Of a DNA stretch of 64,000 nucleotides, positions 43,963-53,637 are shown piece by piece. Position 1 is the first letter of the stretch. Each line of letters opens with the position of its first letter. The stretch is taken from assembly GCA_003506435.1 (NCBI GenBank), contig DOAQ01000027.1:1-64000 (forward strand). The letters run 5' to 3'. The translations under genes were made by a program, and so were the position numbers. The notes below the pieces were generated by a model. That model was not told the origin of the DNA. It searched no databases and saw only the letters and a list, made by a program, of their open reading frames with translations. The DNA comes from Prolixibacteraceae bacterium (GTDB lineage: Bacteria > Bacteroidota > Bacteroidia > Bacteroidales > Prolixibacteraceae).

Positions 43963-45954
43963 TTAAAAATTATACGCAAGTTTTATCGTATACGTTTGCT
44001 GTGGCTGCCTGTATCTGCCTGCAAAACGGTTCGACGGATGATAATATTCCGTGTTAAAAATATTATTGGCCTTTAGCTGAAAATCGAAGCCTTTTATATC
44101 GACTACTGACAGACATGCGTGAAATAAAAGGGCATCGTCAATGTAATTATCTCCCGTAGAGGGTATAACGAATGGATTAAGACGTTCACCCGAATAGTTT
44201 GTCCTGATATTCATTTTTATATTTTCGGTACAGGAATAAGTAATGCCCGCATTGGCTGTATGTTTTGCGATTTCAGGAATAGTTACCTTGTCCTGATCGT
44301 ATGAATCGTTGAACGTGTAATTTGCGTAAAAACGCAGGTCCCGGATGATATAGTTGGCATATAGTTCAATTCCTGTTGTGGTCAGTTTGTTTTTATTAAT
44401 CCACCGGTCAACTGTTTCGTTGGTCTCCTTTGTCAGTTTCTCGTTGATCCTGTTGCTGTACAAGGATGTTCCGAACAGGAGATTGTCTGTGACCTGATAG
44501 GAAAGCGATAATTCAAACGAGTGCATTTTTTCAGGTTTCAGATCATTATTTCCTGTTCCGTATTTGTAGTCCCAAGGTTCTGGCGATCTGAAAGCTTTGT
44601 TGTACAATGCTTTTGCTGTGAATTTACTGATGTTGTAGAGCAGCCCCAGGCGTGGGGTTACAACCTGTCCGTAGTAACTTGAAAAATCGTGACGCATTCC
44701 TCCTGTAAAAGCAAACTGGTTGGATAATTGATAATTTGCCTGCAGGTAATAACTGAAAAGCTGGTTATTCAGCATTGACGGTTTGGGAGGTTTTGGCGGT
44801 TCCGATTCCTGTGAATTGCTATACGTTATTGAGAATTGTTCCGATATATTTTCAATTTCTCCAATGATTCCGCCAATAAGCAGCAATTTTTCCACAGGTT
44901 TATAATTAAACTGGTTTTCGATTCCTGCGAGTTGGTTTGGACGATAATAACCAACCTGCTGTCCGGGATTTGTTTCGGTAGCTTTTATGATATGGTCTAT
45001 TGTATTTGGTCTGACCGTGGAGTTACGGTAATAGGCCATTGAATTGAGCGTCCACTTTTCGTGTTTACTGTTTGTGTATTTTAAATAGCTATTCAAAAAT
45101 GCAATGTCCCATAATGTGTTTCGGTCCAGGTATTTGTCGCCAATCGTTTTAAAATTAGTGGTCATCGATGATTGTTTTTCCTGGTAAACAACTCCTGCAT
45201 TGAAGCTTTTTACTTTCATTCTGGCAGAAAGAGATATATCGTTTTCGAAATTTTCCATCTCATCGGTCCAGTTATTGTCCCCCTCACTACCAGACAGATT
45301 GGCTTTTTCTGAAGTTTTGTACATGGCAGAAACTGAATAGCCAATATTTTTTTCTGAATAATAGTTTTTGAGGTTAAAATCGGCCATCCGGGTTTTGAAA
45401 TTTCCACTCAATAGGCTAATATGTCCTCCGCTTTTTTCTTCAGGGCTTTTTGTAATTATATTGATAATCCCAGAAACGGCATTGGTTCCGTACAGAGCTG
45501 ATGCAGGCCCGTATACTACTTCAATTTGTTCTGCATCCGATAAATTGAATTGTCCGCCGCCATAAAATCCGCCTGAATTTAATTCGTTTATCTGGATACC
45601 ATCAACTAATAGAAGGATAAGGTTGTTCTGGCTTGGGGCGCCTCTCATAAATACGTAGCTGTTAAAACCGACAATATTTCGAAACTGCATTCCGGGTAAG
45701 TCCGACAAAGCTTCTTCCAGCGTAAAATAGGCACGGTCTTTTATTTGCTGAGCTGTGATAACGTGAACTGTAGCCGATACATCTTTAATGGGTTGCTCTA
45801 TTCTTGAAGCGCTGACTACTTTCATATTCATCAGGTCGGTAAACGACATTTTTAATATATCATCAGTTCTCAATGAGTCTGCTTCTTGTGAATAAGAAGC
45901 GGGAGTGAGGCCAGCAATAATAATTGCAATCAAAAAAAGTAAATTTCCTTTCAT
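43963..45954 (-). CDS. TonB-dependent outer-membrane receptor
   Basis: A 663-residue receptor: signal peptide, a TonB-box-like start (SLRTDDILKMSFTDLMNMKVVSAS), a plug with AYFTLEEALSDLPGMQFRNIVGFNSYVFMRG and VEVVYGPASALYGTNAVSGIINIITK, and a beta-barrel of many aromatic strands ending in TIKLAYNF. It resembles siderophore or cofactor receptors but the substrate is not evident. It is 43-59 bases upstream of YfiR and opens the operon. Confidence 0.92.
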   Translation of the reverse strand: MKGNLLFLIAIIIAGLTPASYSQEADSLRTDDILKMSFTDLMNMKVVSASRIEQPIKDVSATVHVITAQQIKDRAYFTLEEALSDLPGMQFRNIVGFNSYVFMRGAPSQNNLILLLVDGIQINELNSGGFYGGGQFNLSDAEQIEVVYGPASALYGTNAVSGIINIITKSPEEKSGGHISLLSGNFKTRMADFNLKNYYSEKNIGYSVSAMYKTSEKANLSGSEGDNNWTDEMENFENDISLSARMKVKSFNAGVVYQEKQSSMTTNFKTIGDKYLDRNTLWDIAFLNSYLKYTNSKHEKWTLNSMAYYRNSTVRPNTIDHIIKATETNPGQQVGYYRPNQLAGIENQFNYKPVEKLLLIGGIIGEIENISEQFSITYSNSQESEPPKPPKPSMLNNQLFSYYLQANYQLSNQFAFTGGMRHDFSSYYGQVVTPRLGLLYNISKFTAKALYNKAFRSPEPWDYKYGTGNNDLKPEKMHSFELSLSYQVTDNLLFGTSLYSNRINEKLTKETNETVDRWINKNKLTTTGIELYANYIIRDLRFYANYTFNDSYDQDKVTIPEIAKHTANAGITYSCTENIKMNIRTNYSGERLNPFVIPSTGDNYIDDALLFHACLSVVDIKGFDFQLKANNIFNTEYYHPSNRFAGRYRQPQQTYTIKLAYNF

Positions 45955-46330
45955 TATTGGATGGCGTTATAGTTTTTATTATCACGGTATTAATGTGATC
46001 CGGTTTTAAATATTATTTGTTGCTTTATTTCAAAGTATATTTAAAAACGGTTTTTAAACCTGAACGATAATGTGATCGATTAAAGATACAAAAATTTGAT
46101 CTGAATTTTTAAAGAAAATGTTTGTTAAATAATTGAGGAAACATATTTTCCGGGGGAAAAGGATAATTTGGAGATATTCTCTTTTATCCGGATAGTTTTT
46201 ATGTCGCTTTTTCTTTAGAAACAATCTAAATTGAGAGGCAAAAGGAAGAGATTAGAACTTTTGCTGTAATTTCATGTTATTGATTAAAAAGACCATAGTT
46301 TTTAGCATTTAACCTTTAAAAAATACAAAT
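45955..46330. other. Intergenic region between the divergent TonB receptor and second SOD genes
   Basis: 376 bases with no coding frame and no convincing hairpin. It must hold two divergent promoters; an AT-rich part at about 46010-46130 and ACTTTTG near 46256 are candidates, but no full -33/-7 pair could be identified on either strand. Confidence 0.4.
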
Positions 46331-46906
46331 ATGAAATTTGAATTACCTGCTTTGCCGTATGGAAAAGATGCTTTAGAGCCGTATATCAGCGCGCAAACTT
46401 TAGAGTTTCATCATGGAAAACATCATCAGGCTTACGTCAATAATCTGAATAACCTGATTGCCGGGACTGAATTTGAAAATGCTGATCTGGAAACCATTAT
46501 CAAAAAATCATCCGGAGGCATTTTCAATAATGCAGCCCAGGTTTTTAATCACACTTTTTATTTTGAGCAATTTTGCAAAGATGGCTGCAAAGAGCCAAAA
46601 GACCAGTTAAAAGCTGCTATTAACGCTGAATTTGGTTCGTTCGAAGCGTTTAAGGAAGCTTTTACCAAGGCTGCTGTAACTTTATTCGGATCGGGTTGGG
46701 CATGGCTGGTAAAAGATGCTTCGGGTAAATTACGCATAGTGCAGACCAGTAATGCCGGTTGCCCAATCACTGATGGCTTGATACCGCTCATGACCTGCGA
46801 TGTATGGGAACATGCCTATTACCTCGATAAGCAAAACCTGCGTCCGAAATATATTGAAGATTTTTGGCAGGTTCTGGATTGGAAAGTAGTTTCAGAAAGA
46901 TTTTAA
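46331..46906 (+). CDS. Superoxide dismutase (Fe/Mn type), second copy
   Basis: A 191-residue SOD, related to but distinct from the one at 37797: LEFHHGKHHQAYVNNLNNLI, NAAQVFNHTFYFEQF, GSGWAWLVKD and the DVWEHAYYL signature are intact. Sequence differences (VFNHTFYFEQF versus FYNHNLYWEVM) suggest two SODs of different metal use or subcell timing rather than a recent duplication. It is 33 bases from the small winged-helix gene downstream. Confidence 0.95.
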   Translation: MKFELPALPYGKDALEPYISAQTLEFHHGKHHQAYVNNLNNLIAGTEFENADLETIIKKSSGGIFNNAAQVFNHTFYFEQFCKDGCKEPKDQLKAAINAEFGSFEAFKEAFTKAAVTLFGSGWAWLVKDASGKLRIVQTSNAGCPITDGLIPLMTCDVWEHAYYLDKQNLRPKYIEDFWQVLDWKVVSERF

Positions 46907-46939
46907 TTGCAAAATAAGACCGAATAAAAAACTAAAATT

Positions 46940-47116
46940 ATGAGCGTAGAAAAAGTATTGGCAGTAATGAGCGCTGCCGGAAAGCCGTTAAAAGCCGGAG
47001 AAATTGCCGAAGCCGCCGGTATGGACAAAAAAGCTGTTGAAAAAGCAATGGATGTGCTTAAAAAGGAGGGCAAAATTGTTTCTCCGGTTCGTTGTGCCTG
47101 GGAAGTGAAGAAATAG
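46940..47116 (+). CDS. Small winged-helix DNA-binding protein
   Basis: A 58-residue frame starting MSVEKVLAVMSAAGKPLKAG and continuing EIAEAAGMDKKAVEKAMDVL, KKEGKIVSP, CAWEVKK. Helix-turn-helix (residues about 18-40) and a wing-like beta-hairpin at the end form a minimal winged helix, like the short archaeal and bacterial ArsR/MarR-type domains. It follows the second SOD closely and shares its terminator, so it may regulate that gene. Confidence 0.7.
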   Translation: MSVEKVLAVMSAAGKPLKAGEIAEAAGMDKKAVEKAMDVLKKEGKIVSPVRCAWEVKK

Positions 47117-47150
47117 TCTTTTACTGATCATACCAATGTCAGTTAAGTGA

Positions 47151-47178
47151 AAGCAGAGAGAAATCTCTGCTTTTTTTA
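47151..47178 (+). terminator. Terminator after the SOD/winged-helix pair
   Basis: AAGCAGAGA pairs with TCTCTGCTT around a GAAA loop, followed by a run of seven T. Confidence 0.9.
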
Positions 47179-47568
47179 TGCTATATGGTCATCGAAAATA
47201 ATGAATAACGTGAGTTCGACATGAAAACTGCTGTATAACTGATATAGTTTATTACGTTTTCCTGTTTGCCCCCTAATCCCCCAAATCGGGGGACTTTTGG
47301 CCTGTACAAACATTGTTATTTCATGCTTTTTAGAACGGACATTGTTTTTTTCTCTGGTCAAACTCCCTTCCCTTTGTGGGGAAGGGTTGGGGATGGGGCA
47401 GTTTAATCTTGACTATCAGAATTTTGATCAACTTCATTATATCGAACTGACGTTGAATAGATATTCCCGGATGATATGTTTTGAATAAAAATTATAAAAT
47501 CAGTATCAGTTAATAAAAAATTTTATAAACTTGTATCCGGTAAATGAAACTATTCACAACTTTATTGG
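47179..47568. repeat. Gap with dispersed palindromic repeats upstream of the ROK gene
   Basis: Two C/G-rich blocks stand out: CCCCCTAATCCCCCAAATCGGGGGAC (around 47269-47293) and CTCCCTTCCCTTTGTGGGGAAGGG (around 47363-47386), both of the type found near 16512 and 19430. The last 100 bases before the ROK gene are AT-rich, probably its promoter, but no consensus is clear. Confidence 0.5.
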
Positions 47569-48780
47569 ATGGACTTATTTTTAAAAGACATAGAAGACGT
47601 GAACAATGAGAACCGTCAGTATGCTCAAAAAAGGAAAATTGTAGCGTTGCTTAATAAGTCGGAGAAACCTCTCACAATTCCCGGCATTTGTAAAAAAGTA
47701 AAATTAAGCGTTCCTACCGGGACGAAACTGGTTAATGAGCTGATAGAAACCCGGATTATTATTGAATCCGGGAAAAAGGAAACCGATAACGGACGGCGCC
47801 CTTCTCTTTACAACGTTGATCCAAATTATGCATACTGCATTGGCGCTGTGGTGTTACTAAAAGGGCTCTCGTTTTCTGTTTACAATCTTAAGATGGATGA
47901 AGTTTATTCGTTTGAAGATGAAAATTTCGTTCTTGAAAATACGCCGGAGTGTTTGGTTCGCGTTGTTGGGTTTATTCAGGAATCAATTTCAGATTCAGGA
48001 ATTGACGGTAGCCGTATTTTGGGTATGGGTATGGGCATCACCGGACGGGTGAATTCACAAACGGGCCATTCGTATAATTACTTTAATTTCCTGGAAATAT
48101 CACTTGCTGATTTTCTTTCCGGAAAATTTTCATTCCCGGTACATATCGACAATGATACACGCGGACTAGGCATGGCCGAGCAGTTTTTTGGCAAGGCAAA
48201 AAATATACGAAACGCCTTTGTTGTAAACCTGAGCCGGGGATTGGGCATGGCAATAATAGCCAATGGCGAAATTGTAGTTGGAGGACAAGGGTTTGCCGGT
48301 GAATTCGGGCATATTCAATTTGCTGATTCCGAAAGGCTTTGCATTTGTGGCAAAAGAGGGTGCCTGGATACAGAAGTGTCGGGTCATGCGTTGGAACAGA
48401 ATTTTCAGCAGCAAATAGCAGCGGGAGAAATATCGTTGTTGCTGGCAAAGAAAGAAATCAGCGATACCCGGTATGAAGATATTATACAGGCAGCGTTGGA
48501 AGGCGATGCCCTTTCCATTTCGCTGATCCACAATATCGGTTTTAGACTGGGAAAGGCGCTGGGAAATATGATAAACCTGCTGAATCCCGGCGTAATTATT
48601 ATTGGAGGAGAATTTGTGCCGGCAAAAGAAATCCTGATTGGCTCAGTAAAATCGGGAATGATGTATACCACCTTGTTGTTGCCGTTGCACTCCTGCGAAT
48701 TGATGTTCTCTTCCGTTGGCGCCAATGCTGCATCAAAAGGGGCGGCGGCAATTGTGCTTCGCAGCTTAAAACTTGTATAA
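47569..48780 (+). CDS. ROK family transcriptional regulator
   Basis: A 403-residue protein with an N-terminal winged helix (IPGICKKVKLSVPTGTKLVNELIE) and a C-terminal ROK kinase-like fold: GMGMGITGRVNSQTG, VHIDNDTRGLGMAEQFFG, GGQGFAGEFGHI and the zinc motif CICGKRGCLDTEVSG. It is the NagC/XylR-like repressor type that binds a sugar. It lies directly upstream of the sugar porter, epimerase and esterase genes, so these are its likely targets. The catalytic Asp is replaced, so it is a regulator and not a kinase. Confidence 0.9.
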   Translation: MDLFLKDIEDVNNENRQYAQKRKIVALLNKSEKPLTIPGICKKVKLSVPTGTKLVNELIETRIIIESGKKETDNGRRPSLYNVDPNYAYCIGAVVLLKGLSFSVYNLKMDEVYSFEDENFVLENTPECLVRVVGFIQESISDSGIDGSRILGMGMGITGRVNSQTGHSYNYFNFLEISLADFLSGKFSFPVHIDNDTRGLGMAEQFFGKAKNIRNAFVVNLSRGLGMAIIANGEIVVGGQGFAGEFGHIQFADSERLCICGKRGCLDTEVSGHALEQNFQQQIAAGEISLLLAKKEISDTRYEDIIQAALEGDALSISLIHNIGFRLGKALGNMINLLNPGVIIIGGEFVPAKEILIGSVKSGMMYTTLLLPLHSCELMFSSVGANAASKGAAAIVLRSLKLV

Positions 48781-48964
48781 CGAAATGAGCATGATTGACA
48801 GAAACACCAAACGGAATGAATAATTTTTTTCATGCGAATTCCATCTCGTTGCAGACAGGATTGAAACATTTAAATATTTACGGAGATTGTAGAAACCAAA
48901 TTTGAAAATTTATACGGATGAAATCAAATAAAAACGAATATTCAAACTATTAAAAGCAGAATTT

Positions 48965-50353
48965 ATGTCCCGACTCAATGTGTATCTCTATTTGGCATGT
49001 CTTGTAGCTTCGCTGGGCGGTTTCCTTTTTGGATTCGACACAGCAGTTATTTCAGGAACCGTTGGTTTTGTGGAAAAATATTATTCACTGAGCAAACTTC
49101 AACTAGGTTGGTTTACCGGTTCAGCGCTTATAGGCTGTATTCTGGGCGCTGTTGTTTCCGGGAAAATGAGTGACTTGTTTGGTCGGAAACCGGTGTTGAT
49201 CTTTTCCGGTGTTTTGTTTTTTTTATCGGCGCTGGGGGCTGCGTATCCTATCGATTTTACGTTGCTGATTGTTGCGCGGGTTGTTGGCGGTATTGGAGTG
49301 GGAATGGCCTCTGTTGCTGCTCCACTATATATTTCCGAATTTGCTCCCCCAAAGTATCGTGGACGCATGGTAGCTTTGTACCAGTTGTCCATTGTAACCG
49401 GTATTATTGTTGCATATCTTTCCAACTGGCTGATTCTTGACAAATCGCAAACAGGAGCATTTTCTTCTACGCTTTTTACCGAACTTTTTGTGCAAAACCC
49501 GTGGAAAGGCATGTTCGGAGTCGGAACTCTTCCTGCTATTTTGTTCACTTTGTTGATGCTATTTGCCCCTGAAACACCCCGATGGTTGATAATTAACCGA
49601 AAAGAAGAAAAGGGACGAAAGGTGCTAAACTCGATTATGCCTGCTTCTGAATTGGAACATACTTTTGCCGAAATAAAAGCAGGGCAGATAAAAGAAAAAG
49701 TTGCGATTAAAGAGTTGCTGGCTCCCGGTATACGCAAAGCCCTTTTTATCGGGATTGCCTTGTCTGTTTTTGGTCAGCTTACCGGAGTAAATATTGTAGT
49801 TTATTACGGACCGTCTATCCTTGAAAAAGCTGGGTTGAATATTGGTGGAGCTCTGCAATATCAGGTTGCACTGGGGATCATAAATTTTGTTTTTACGGTC
49901 ATATCCATGTTTATCATCGACCGTTTTGGACGCAGGCCATTGCTTGTCGGAGGAATGGCGATGGTCGCCGTCACGTTACTGTTGTCCGGATTTTTCTTCC
50001 TATTTAAAGCATCTGCAATGGCAATCATTATTGTGCTTGGCTTGTATATGGCTTTTGTTGCTGTATCTATTTGCGCGGTAATTTGGGTACTGACCCCCGA
50101 AATATTTCCAAACCGTTTGCGTGGACAGGCGATGTCGGTAGCTACATTTTTTAACTGGACAAGCAATGCGTTGGCTGCGATTATATTTCCCTGGGTTGTT
50201 GCTCTGATCGGTATCGACATCGTCTTTTTTGTTTTTGCGGCGATATGCACGGTGGGTGTCATTATCTTTTACCGCTCGGTTCCCGAAACAAAAGGTCGTT
50301 CGCTGGAAGAAATCGAAAATTTCTGGGAGGTTGGAAAATCTGCCGTTAGTTAG
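48965..50353 (+). CDS. Sugar porter (MFS)
   Basis: A 462-residue, 12-helix transporter of the sugar porter family. Motifs: GFDTAVISGTVGF in helix 1, GKMSDLFGRKPVLI between helices 2 and 3, RVVGGIGVGMASVAAPLYISEFAPPKYRGR, GQLTGVNIVVYYGPSI, RFGRRPLLVGG, and PETKGRSLEEIE at the C-terminus. It imports a monosaccharide or a small oligosaccharide by proton symport. It is followed by the epimerase gene after 44 bases. Confidence 0.93.
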   Translation: MSRLNVYLYLACLVASLGGFLFGFDTAVISGTVGFVEKYYSLSKLQLGWFTGSALIGCILGAVVSGKMSDLFGRKPVLIFSGVLFFLSALGAAYPIDFTLLIVARVVGGIGVGMASVAAPLYISEFAPPKYRGRMVALYQLSIVTGIIVAYLSNWLILDKSQTGAFSSTLFTELFVQNPWKGMFGVGTLPAILFTLLMLFAPETPRWLIINRKEEKGRKVLNSIMPASELEHTFAEIKAGQIKEKVAIKELLAPGIRKALFIGIALSVFGQLTGVNIVVYYGPSILEKAGLNIGGALQYQVALGIINFVFTVISMFIIDRFGRRPLLVGGMAMVAVTLLLSGFFFLFKASAMAIIIVLGLYMAFVAVSICAVIWVLTPEIFPNRLRGQAMSVATFFNWTSNALAAIIFPWVVALIGIDIVFFVFAAICTVGVIIFYRSVPETKGRSLEEIENFWEVGKSAVS

Positions 50354-50397
50354 TTTTTATTGAATGAATGTCAGACCGTAATTTGAAATAACAGAAA

Positions 50398-51582
50398 ATG
50401 GAAAAATTAGATTTTAAAAAGTTAGCAGAACAGTACAAAACGGAATTGTTTGAAAATGTGGTCCCTTTTTGGCTGAACAATTCGCAGGATAACGATTTTG
50501 GCGGGTATTTTACCTGTCTTGACCGTGAGGGGAAAGTTTTCGATACCGATAAGTTTATCTGGTTACAGGGGCGCGAAGTGTGGTTGTTTTCCATGCTGTA
50601 CAATCAGGTGGAGAAAAAGCAGGAATGGCTTGATGCCGCTGTTCAGGGTGCTGAATTCCTGAAGAAGTACGGACACGATGGCACCCTGAATTGGTATTTT
50701 TCGCTTTCGCGCGAAGGAAAACCGTTGATTGAGCCGTACAATATTTTTTCGTACACCTTTGCAACGATGGCTTTCGGACAGTTGAGCAAAGCAACCGGAA
50801 ATCAGGAATATGCTGAGATTGCTAAAAAAACATTCGACATTATCCTTTCGAAAACCGACAATCCGAAAGGACACTGGAATAAAGCTTTTCCCGGAACCCG
50901 CAATTTGAAAAATTTTGCGCTCCCCATGATTTTATGCAATCTGGCGCTCGAAATTGAACATTTGCTGGATGAAGATTTTCTGAAACAAACGATAGAAACC
51001 TGCATTCACGAAGTGATGGATGTTTTTTATCGTCCTGAATTGGGTCTCGTGGTGGAAAATCTCAATACCGATGGAACGCTGTCAGATACGTTCGATGGTC
51101 GTTTGCTCAATCCCGGACATGCGATCGAAGCCATGTGGTTTATCATGGATCTGGGTGTACGGCTAAACCGCCCCGAGCTGATTACGAAGGCCAACGAAAT
51201 TGCGATACAGATGATTGAATATGGTTGGGATGAGCAATACGGCGGTATTTTCTATTTTCTGGATCGGCTTGGGCATCCGACCCAGCAACTGGAATGGGAC
51301 CAGAAACTGTGGTGGGTGCATATCGAAACGCTGATTACCATGCTGAAAGGGTATCAACTGACAGGTTCTGAGAAAAGTCTTGAGTGGTTTAAAAAAGTAC
51401 ACGAATACACCTGGGCACATTTTAAAGATGCAGAACATCCCGAATGGTTTGGTTACCTGAACCGCAGGGGAGAAGTTTTGCTTCCGTTGAAAGGTGGAAA
51501 ATGGAAAGGTTGTTTCCATGTTCCGCGTGGTTTGTATCAATGCTGGCAGACGTTGGAAAAAATTGATAAATCAGAAAAATGA
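50398..51582 (+). CDS. AGE family epimerase (N-acylglucosamine 2-epimerase-like)
   Basis: A 394-residue enzyme with an alpha/alpha barrel. Diagnostic blocks: FIWLQGREVWLFSMLYN, LNPGHAIEAMWFIMDL, LWWVHIETLITML and KWKGCFHVPRGLYQCW. The pattern is nearer to N-acylglucosamine 2-epimerase (which converts ManNAc to GlcNAc) than to cellobiose 2-epimerase, but this is not decisive. It overlaps the esterase gene by four bases. In context, it would process a sugar brought in by the neighbouring transporter. Confidence 0.85.
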   Translation: MEKLDFKKLAEQYKTELFENVVPFWLNNSQDNDFGGYFTCLDREGKVFDTDKFIWLQGREVWLFSMLYNQVEKKQEWLDAAVQGAEFLKKYGHDGTLNWYFSLSREGKPLIEPYNIFSYTFATMAFGQLSKATGNQEYAEIAKKTFDIILSKTDNPKGHWNKAFPGTRNLKNFALPMILCNLALEIEHLLDEDFLKQTIETCIHEVMDVFYRPELGLVVENLNTDGTLSDTFDGRLLNPGHAIEAMWFIMDLGVRLNRPELITKANEIAIQMIEYGWDEQYGGIFYFLDRLGHPTQQLEWDQKLWWVHIETLITMLKGYQLTGSEKSLEWFKKVHEYTWAHFKDAEHPEWFGYLNRRGEVLLPLKGGKWKGCFHVPRGLYQCWQTLEKIDKSEK

Positions 51583-52718
51583 AAGTTTTCCACATCATAA
51601 AAATTGCCGTACTGACAGGTGTTGTTGCCTGTTGTTTTTCAGGAAGCCGGGCATCAGAAAAAACACAATTTTTTGTTGCGGCGAATCCCGCTTTTCAGTA
51701 CATGGGGCGGGTTGAAATCCAAAATGACAAAGCCACTTATAACTGGCCCGGAGTGTCTGTTTCTGTCGGTTTTTCCGGTAACGTACTGGGAATTCGCATA
51801 AAAGGAGGGCCCCGTAATTATTTTAATGTTTGGGTCGATGATTTCCCGGGAAAAGTTATCCATGCTGTAAACGATACTGTTTGGTGGTTCCCTGAAAAAT
51901 TATCTTTGGGAGAACATCAATTGCGTCTGGTGAAACGTACCGAAGCCAGTATGGGAATGGCTGAATTTTATGGTATTTATATAGGGGCGGATAATTTGTT
52001 GAAGAGACCTGTTCCGCTTTCGGAGAGAAAAATCCTGTTTGTCGGGAATTCAATTACCTGTGGCTACGGAACAGAAGGAAAGGACAAAACAGAACGTTTC
52101 AGACCATCAACAGAAAATTGCGAGAAATCGTATGCAACCATCATTGCACGGGCATTTAATGCACAATACCAGCTTGCGTCACATTCCGGTTTGGGCATGG
52201 TGCGCAATTACGGCGATAAGAAAAAATTATCGGTTGAAAGAAAACCAATGCCTGCCCGGCTCGAATATTTGTTCGATGAAGATTCGACAACGCGGTACAA
52301 TCTGCAAAACTTTATTCCCGCTGCGGTAGTAGTCAATCTTGGTACAAACGATTTTTCAACGCAACCGTTTCCCGATGAGGCGGATTTTGTTCAGGCCGGA
52401 GAAAAATTAATTGCAAAAATATTGGAAACATTTCCCGGAGTAAAAATTTTTTGCATCACCGGGCCAATGATCAATGAACCTTGTTTTTCATACACTAAGA
52501 AAATTGTTGAATTGGTACGGAATACAAAAACTACAAAAGATGTTGTTTTTGTTGGCGTTCCGGTCGATCTGCTGAATACCGGAAGCGATCTGGGTTCCGA
52601 CTGGCACCCTTCGTATCGCGGACAAATAAAAACAGCCAATATGATCCTCCCGGTAATGGGAAATGTTTTGAATTGGGACTTTTCTTCTGAAGAAATTGAC
52701 AAGGTTTTAAAAAACTGA
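51579..52718 (+). CDS. SGNH/GDSL esterase of CE2 type
   Basis: A 379-residue secreted protein: signal peptide; an N-terminal jelly-roll-like domain (YMGRVEIQNDKATYNWPGVSVSV) as in carbohydrate esterase family 2; and a SGNH fold with the nucleophile in VGNSITCGYGTEG (Ser), VVNLGTNDFS (Asn) and SDWHPSYRGQ (His). The family removes acetyl groups from hemicelluloses or sugars. Its gene overlaps the epimerase stop by four bases, so deacetylation outside, transport, and epimerisation inside are probably linked. Confidence 0.87.
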   Translation: MKVFHIIKIAVLTGVVACCFSGSRASEKTQFFVAANPAFQYMGRVEIQNDKATYNWPGVSVSVGFSGNVLGIRIKGGPRNYFNVWVDDFPGKVIHAVNDTVWWFPEKLSLGEHQLRLVKRTEASMGMAEFYGIYIGADNLLKRPVPLSERKILFVGNSITCGYGTEGKDKTERFRPSTENCEKSYATIIARAFNAQYQLASHSGLGMVRNYGDKKKLSVERKPMPARLEYLFDEDSTTRYNLQNFIPAAVVVNLGTNDFSTQPFPDEADFVQAGEKLIAKILETFPGVKIFCITGPMINEPCFSYTKKIVELVRNTKTTKDVVFVGVPVDLLNTGSDLGSDWHPSYRGQIKTANMILPVMGNVLNWDFSSEEIDKVLKN

Positions 52719-52844
52719 CAAACTGTTTAAATTTCACTTATTTTGATTTTTCGGGTTACTCATCCTGAAACTTCGGGACTGAAGGGAGCCCCCAAAAAAT
52801 CAAAAAATCACTCTTCCTGCCAGAGTACCAGATTTAAAATTGAA

Positions 52845-52877
52845 ACCTCGCAAATCATTGATTTGCGAGGCTTTTTG
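52845..52877 (+). terminator. Terminator of the sugar operon; 52719-53076 otherwise has no gene
   Basis: CCTCGCAAATC (52846-52856) pairs with GATTTGCGAGG (52860-52870) around ATT, followed by CTTTTTG. The next 200 bases are AT-rich and lead to the first AraC gene; ACTATCT and AGATAGT (about 53013-53039) form a small inverted repeat there. Confidence 0.85.
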
Positions 52878-53076
52878 TTTTTATGGGGGTCGATTTGAGG
52901 AGGCAATAATTATCTGCAATTTAAATAGGCACTATACAAGGATTAATACGAAAACACTTTATTATGCTGTATATCTCAGAGTTTTATAGTATATTTAATA
53001 GCATTTAACACTATCTGCTATTCGAAATATAGAGATAGTACGTGGTTGATTGCCTGAAATTATAAACCTATCAAGA

Positions 53077-53637
53077 TTGAAACTCTTCATCAAATACATG
53101 GTTTCGACACGCTGCAAAATGGTCGTGAGATCAGAGTTGGATAAACTCGGTCTCCATTATGCGAAGCTCGAATTAGGAGAGGTCGAGATTATGGAAAATA
53201 TTACCGAAGAACAACGAAATCAATTGAAATACGGGTTGTTACAATATGGGCTAGAGCTGATGGACAGTCAAAAATCCATCCTGATTGAACGGATCAAAAA
53301 TGCCATTATCGAAATGGTGCACTATGCTGATGAACTGCCAAAAGTTAATTTTTCTGACTACATCAGCGAAAAACTCAGATACGATTATACTTATCTGGCT
53401 AATCTTTTTTCAGAAGGAACCGGAGGAACCATCGAACATTACATTATTGCCCATAAAATTGAACGGGTTAAAGAATTACTCCTTTACGATGAACTCAATC
53501 TTACCGAAATATCCTATAAATTGAATTACAGCAGCGTCGCCCATCTATCCAACCAATTCAGGAAAGTTACCGGGTTAACGCCTACTTTCTTCAAAAACCT
53601 CAAAAATAAAAAATTAACACCACTGGAAGACCTGTGA
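53077..53637 (+). CDS. AraC-type regulator with an HMA-like N-terminus, paralogue 1
   Basis: The start is a TTG (53077) by comparison with the paralogue at 54509, or ATG 53098. The first 60 residues (IKYMVSTRCKMVV, LGLHYAKLELGEVEI) resemble a metal-binding HMA domain, though only one Cys is kept. The C-terminal 100 residues are an AraC HTH: KLRYDYTYLANLFSEGTG, KIERVKELLLYDELNLTEIS and the second helix LNYSSVAHLSNQFRKVTGLTP. It directly precedes a 37-bp operator-like site. It shares most residues with the second AraC gene, indicating tandem duplication around three small genes. Confidence 0.85.
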   Translation: MKLFIKYMVSTRCKMVVRSELDKLGLHYAKLELGEVEIMENITEEQRNQLKYGLLQYGLELMDSQKSILIERIKNAIIEMVHYADELPKVNFSDYISEKLRYDYTYLANLFSEGTGGTIEHYIIAHKIERVKELLLYDELNLTEISYKLNYSSVAHLSNQFRKVTGLTPTFFKNLKNKKLTPLEDL

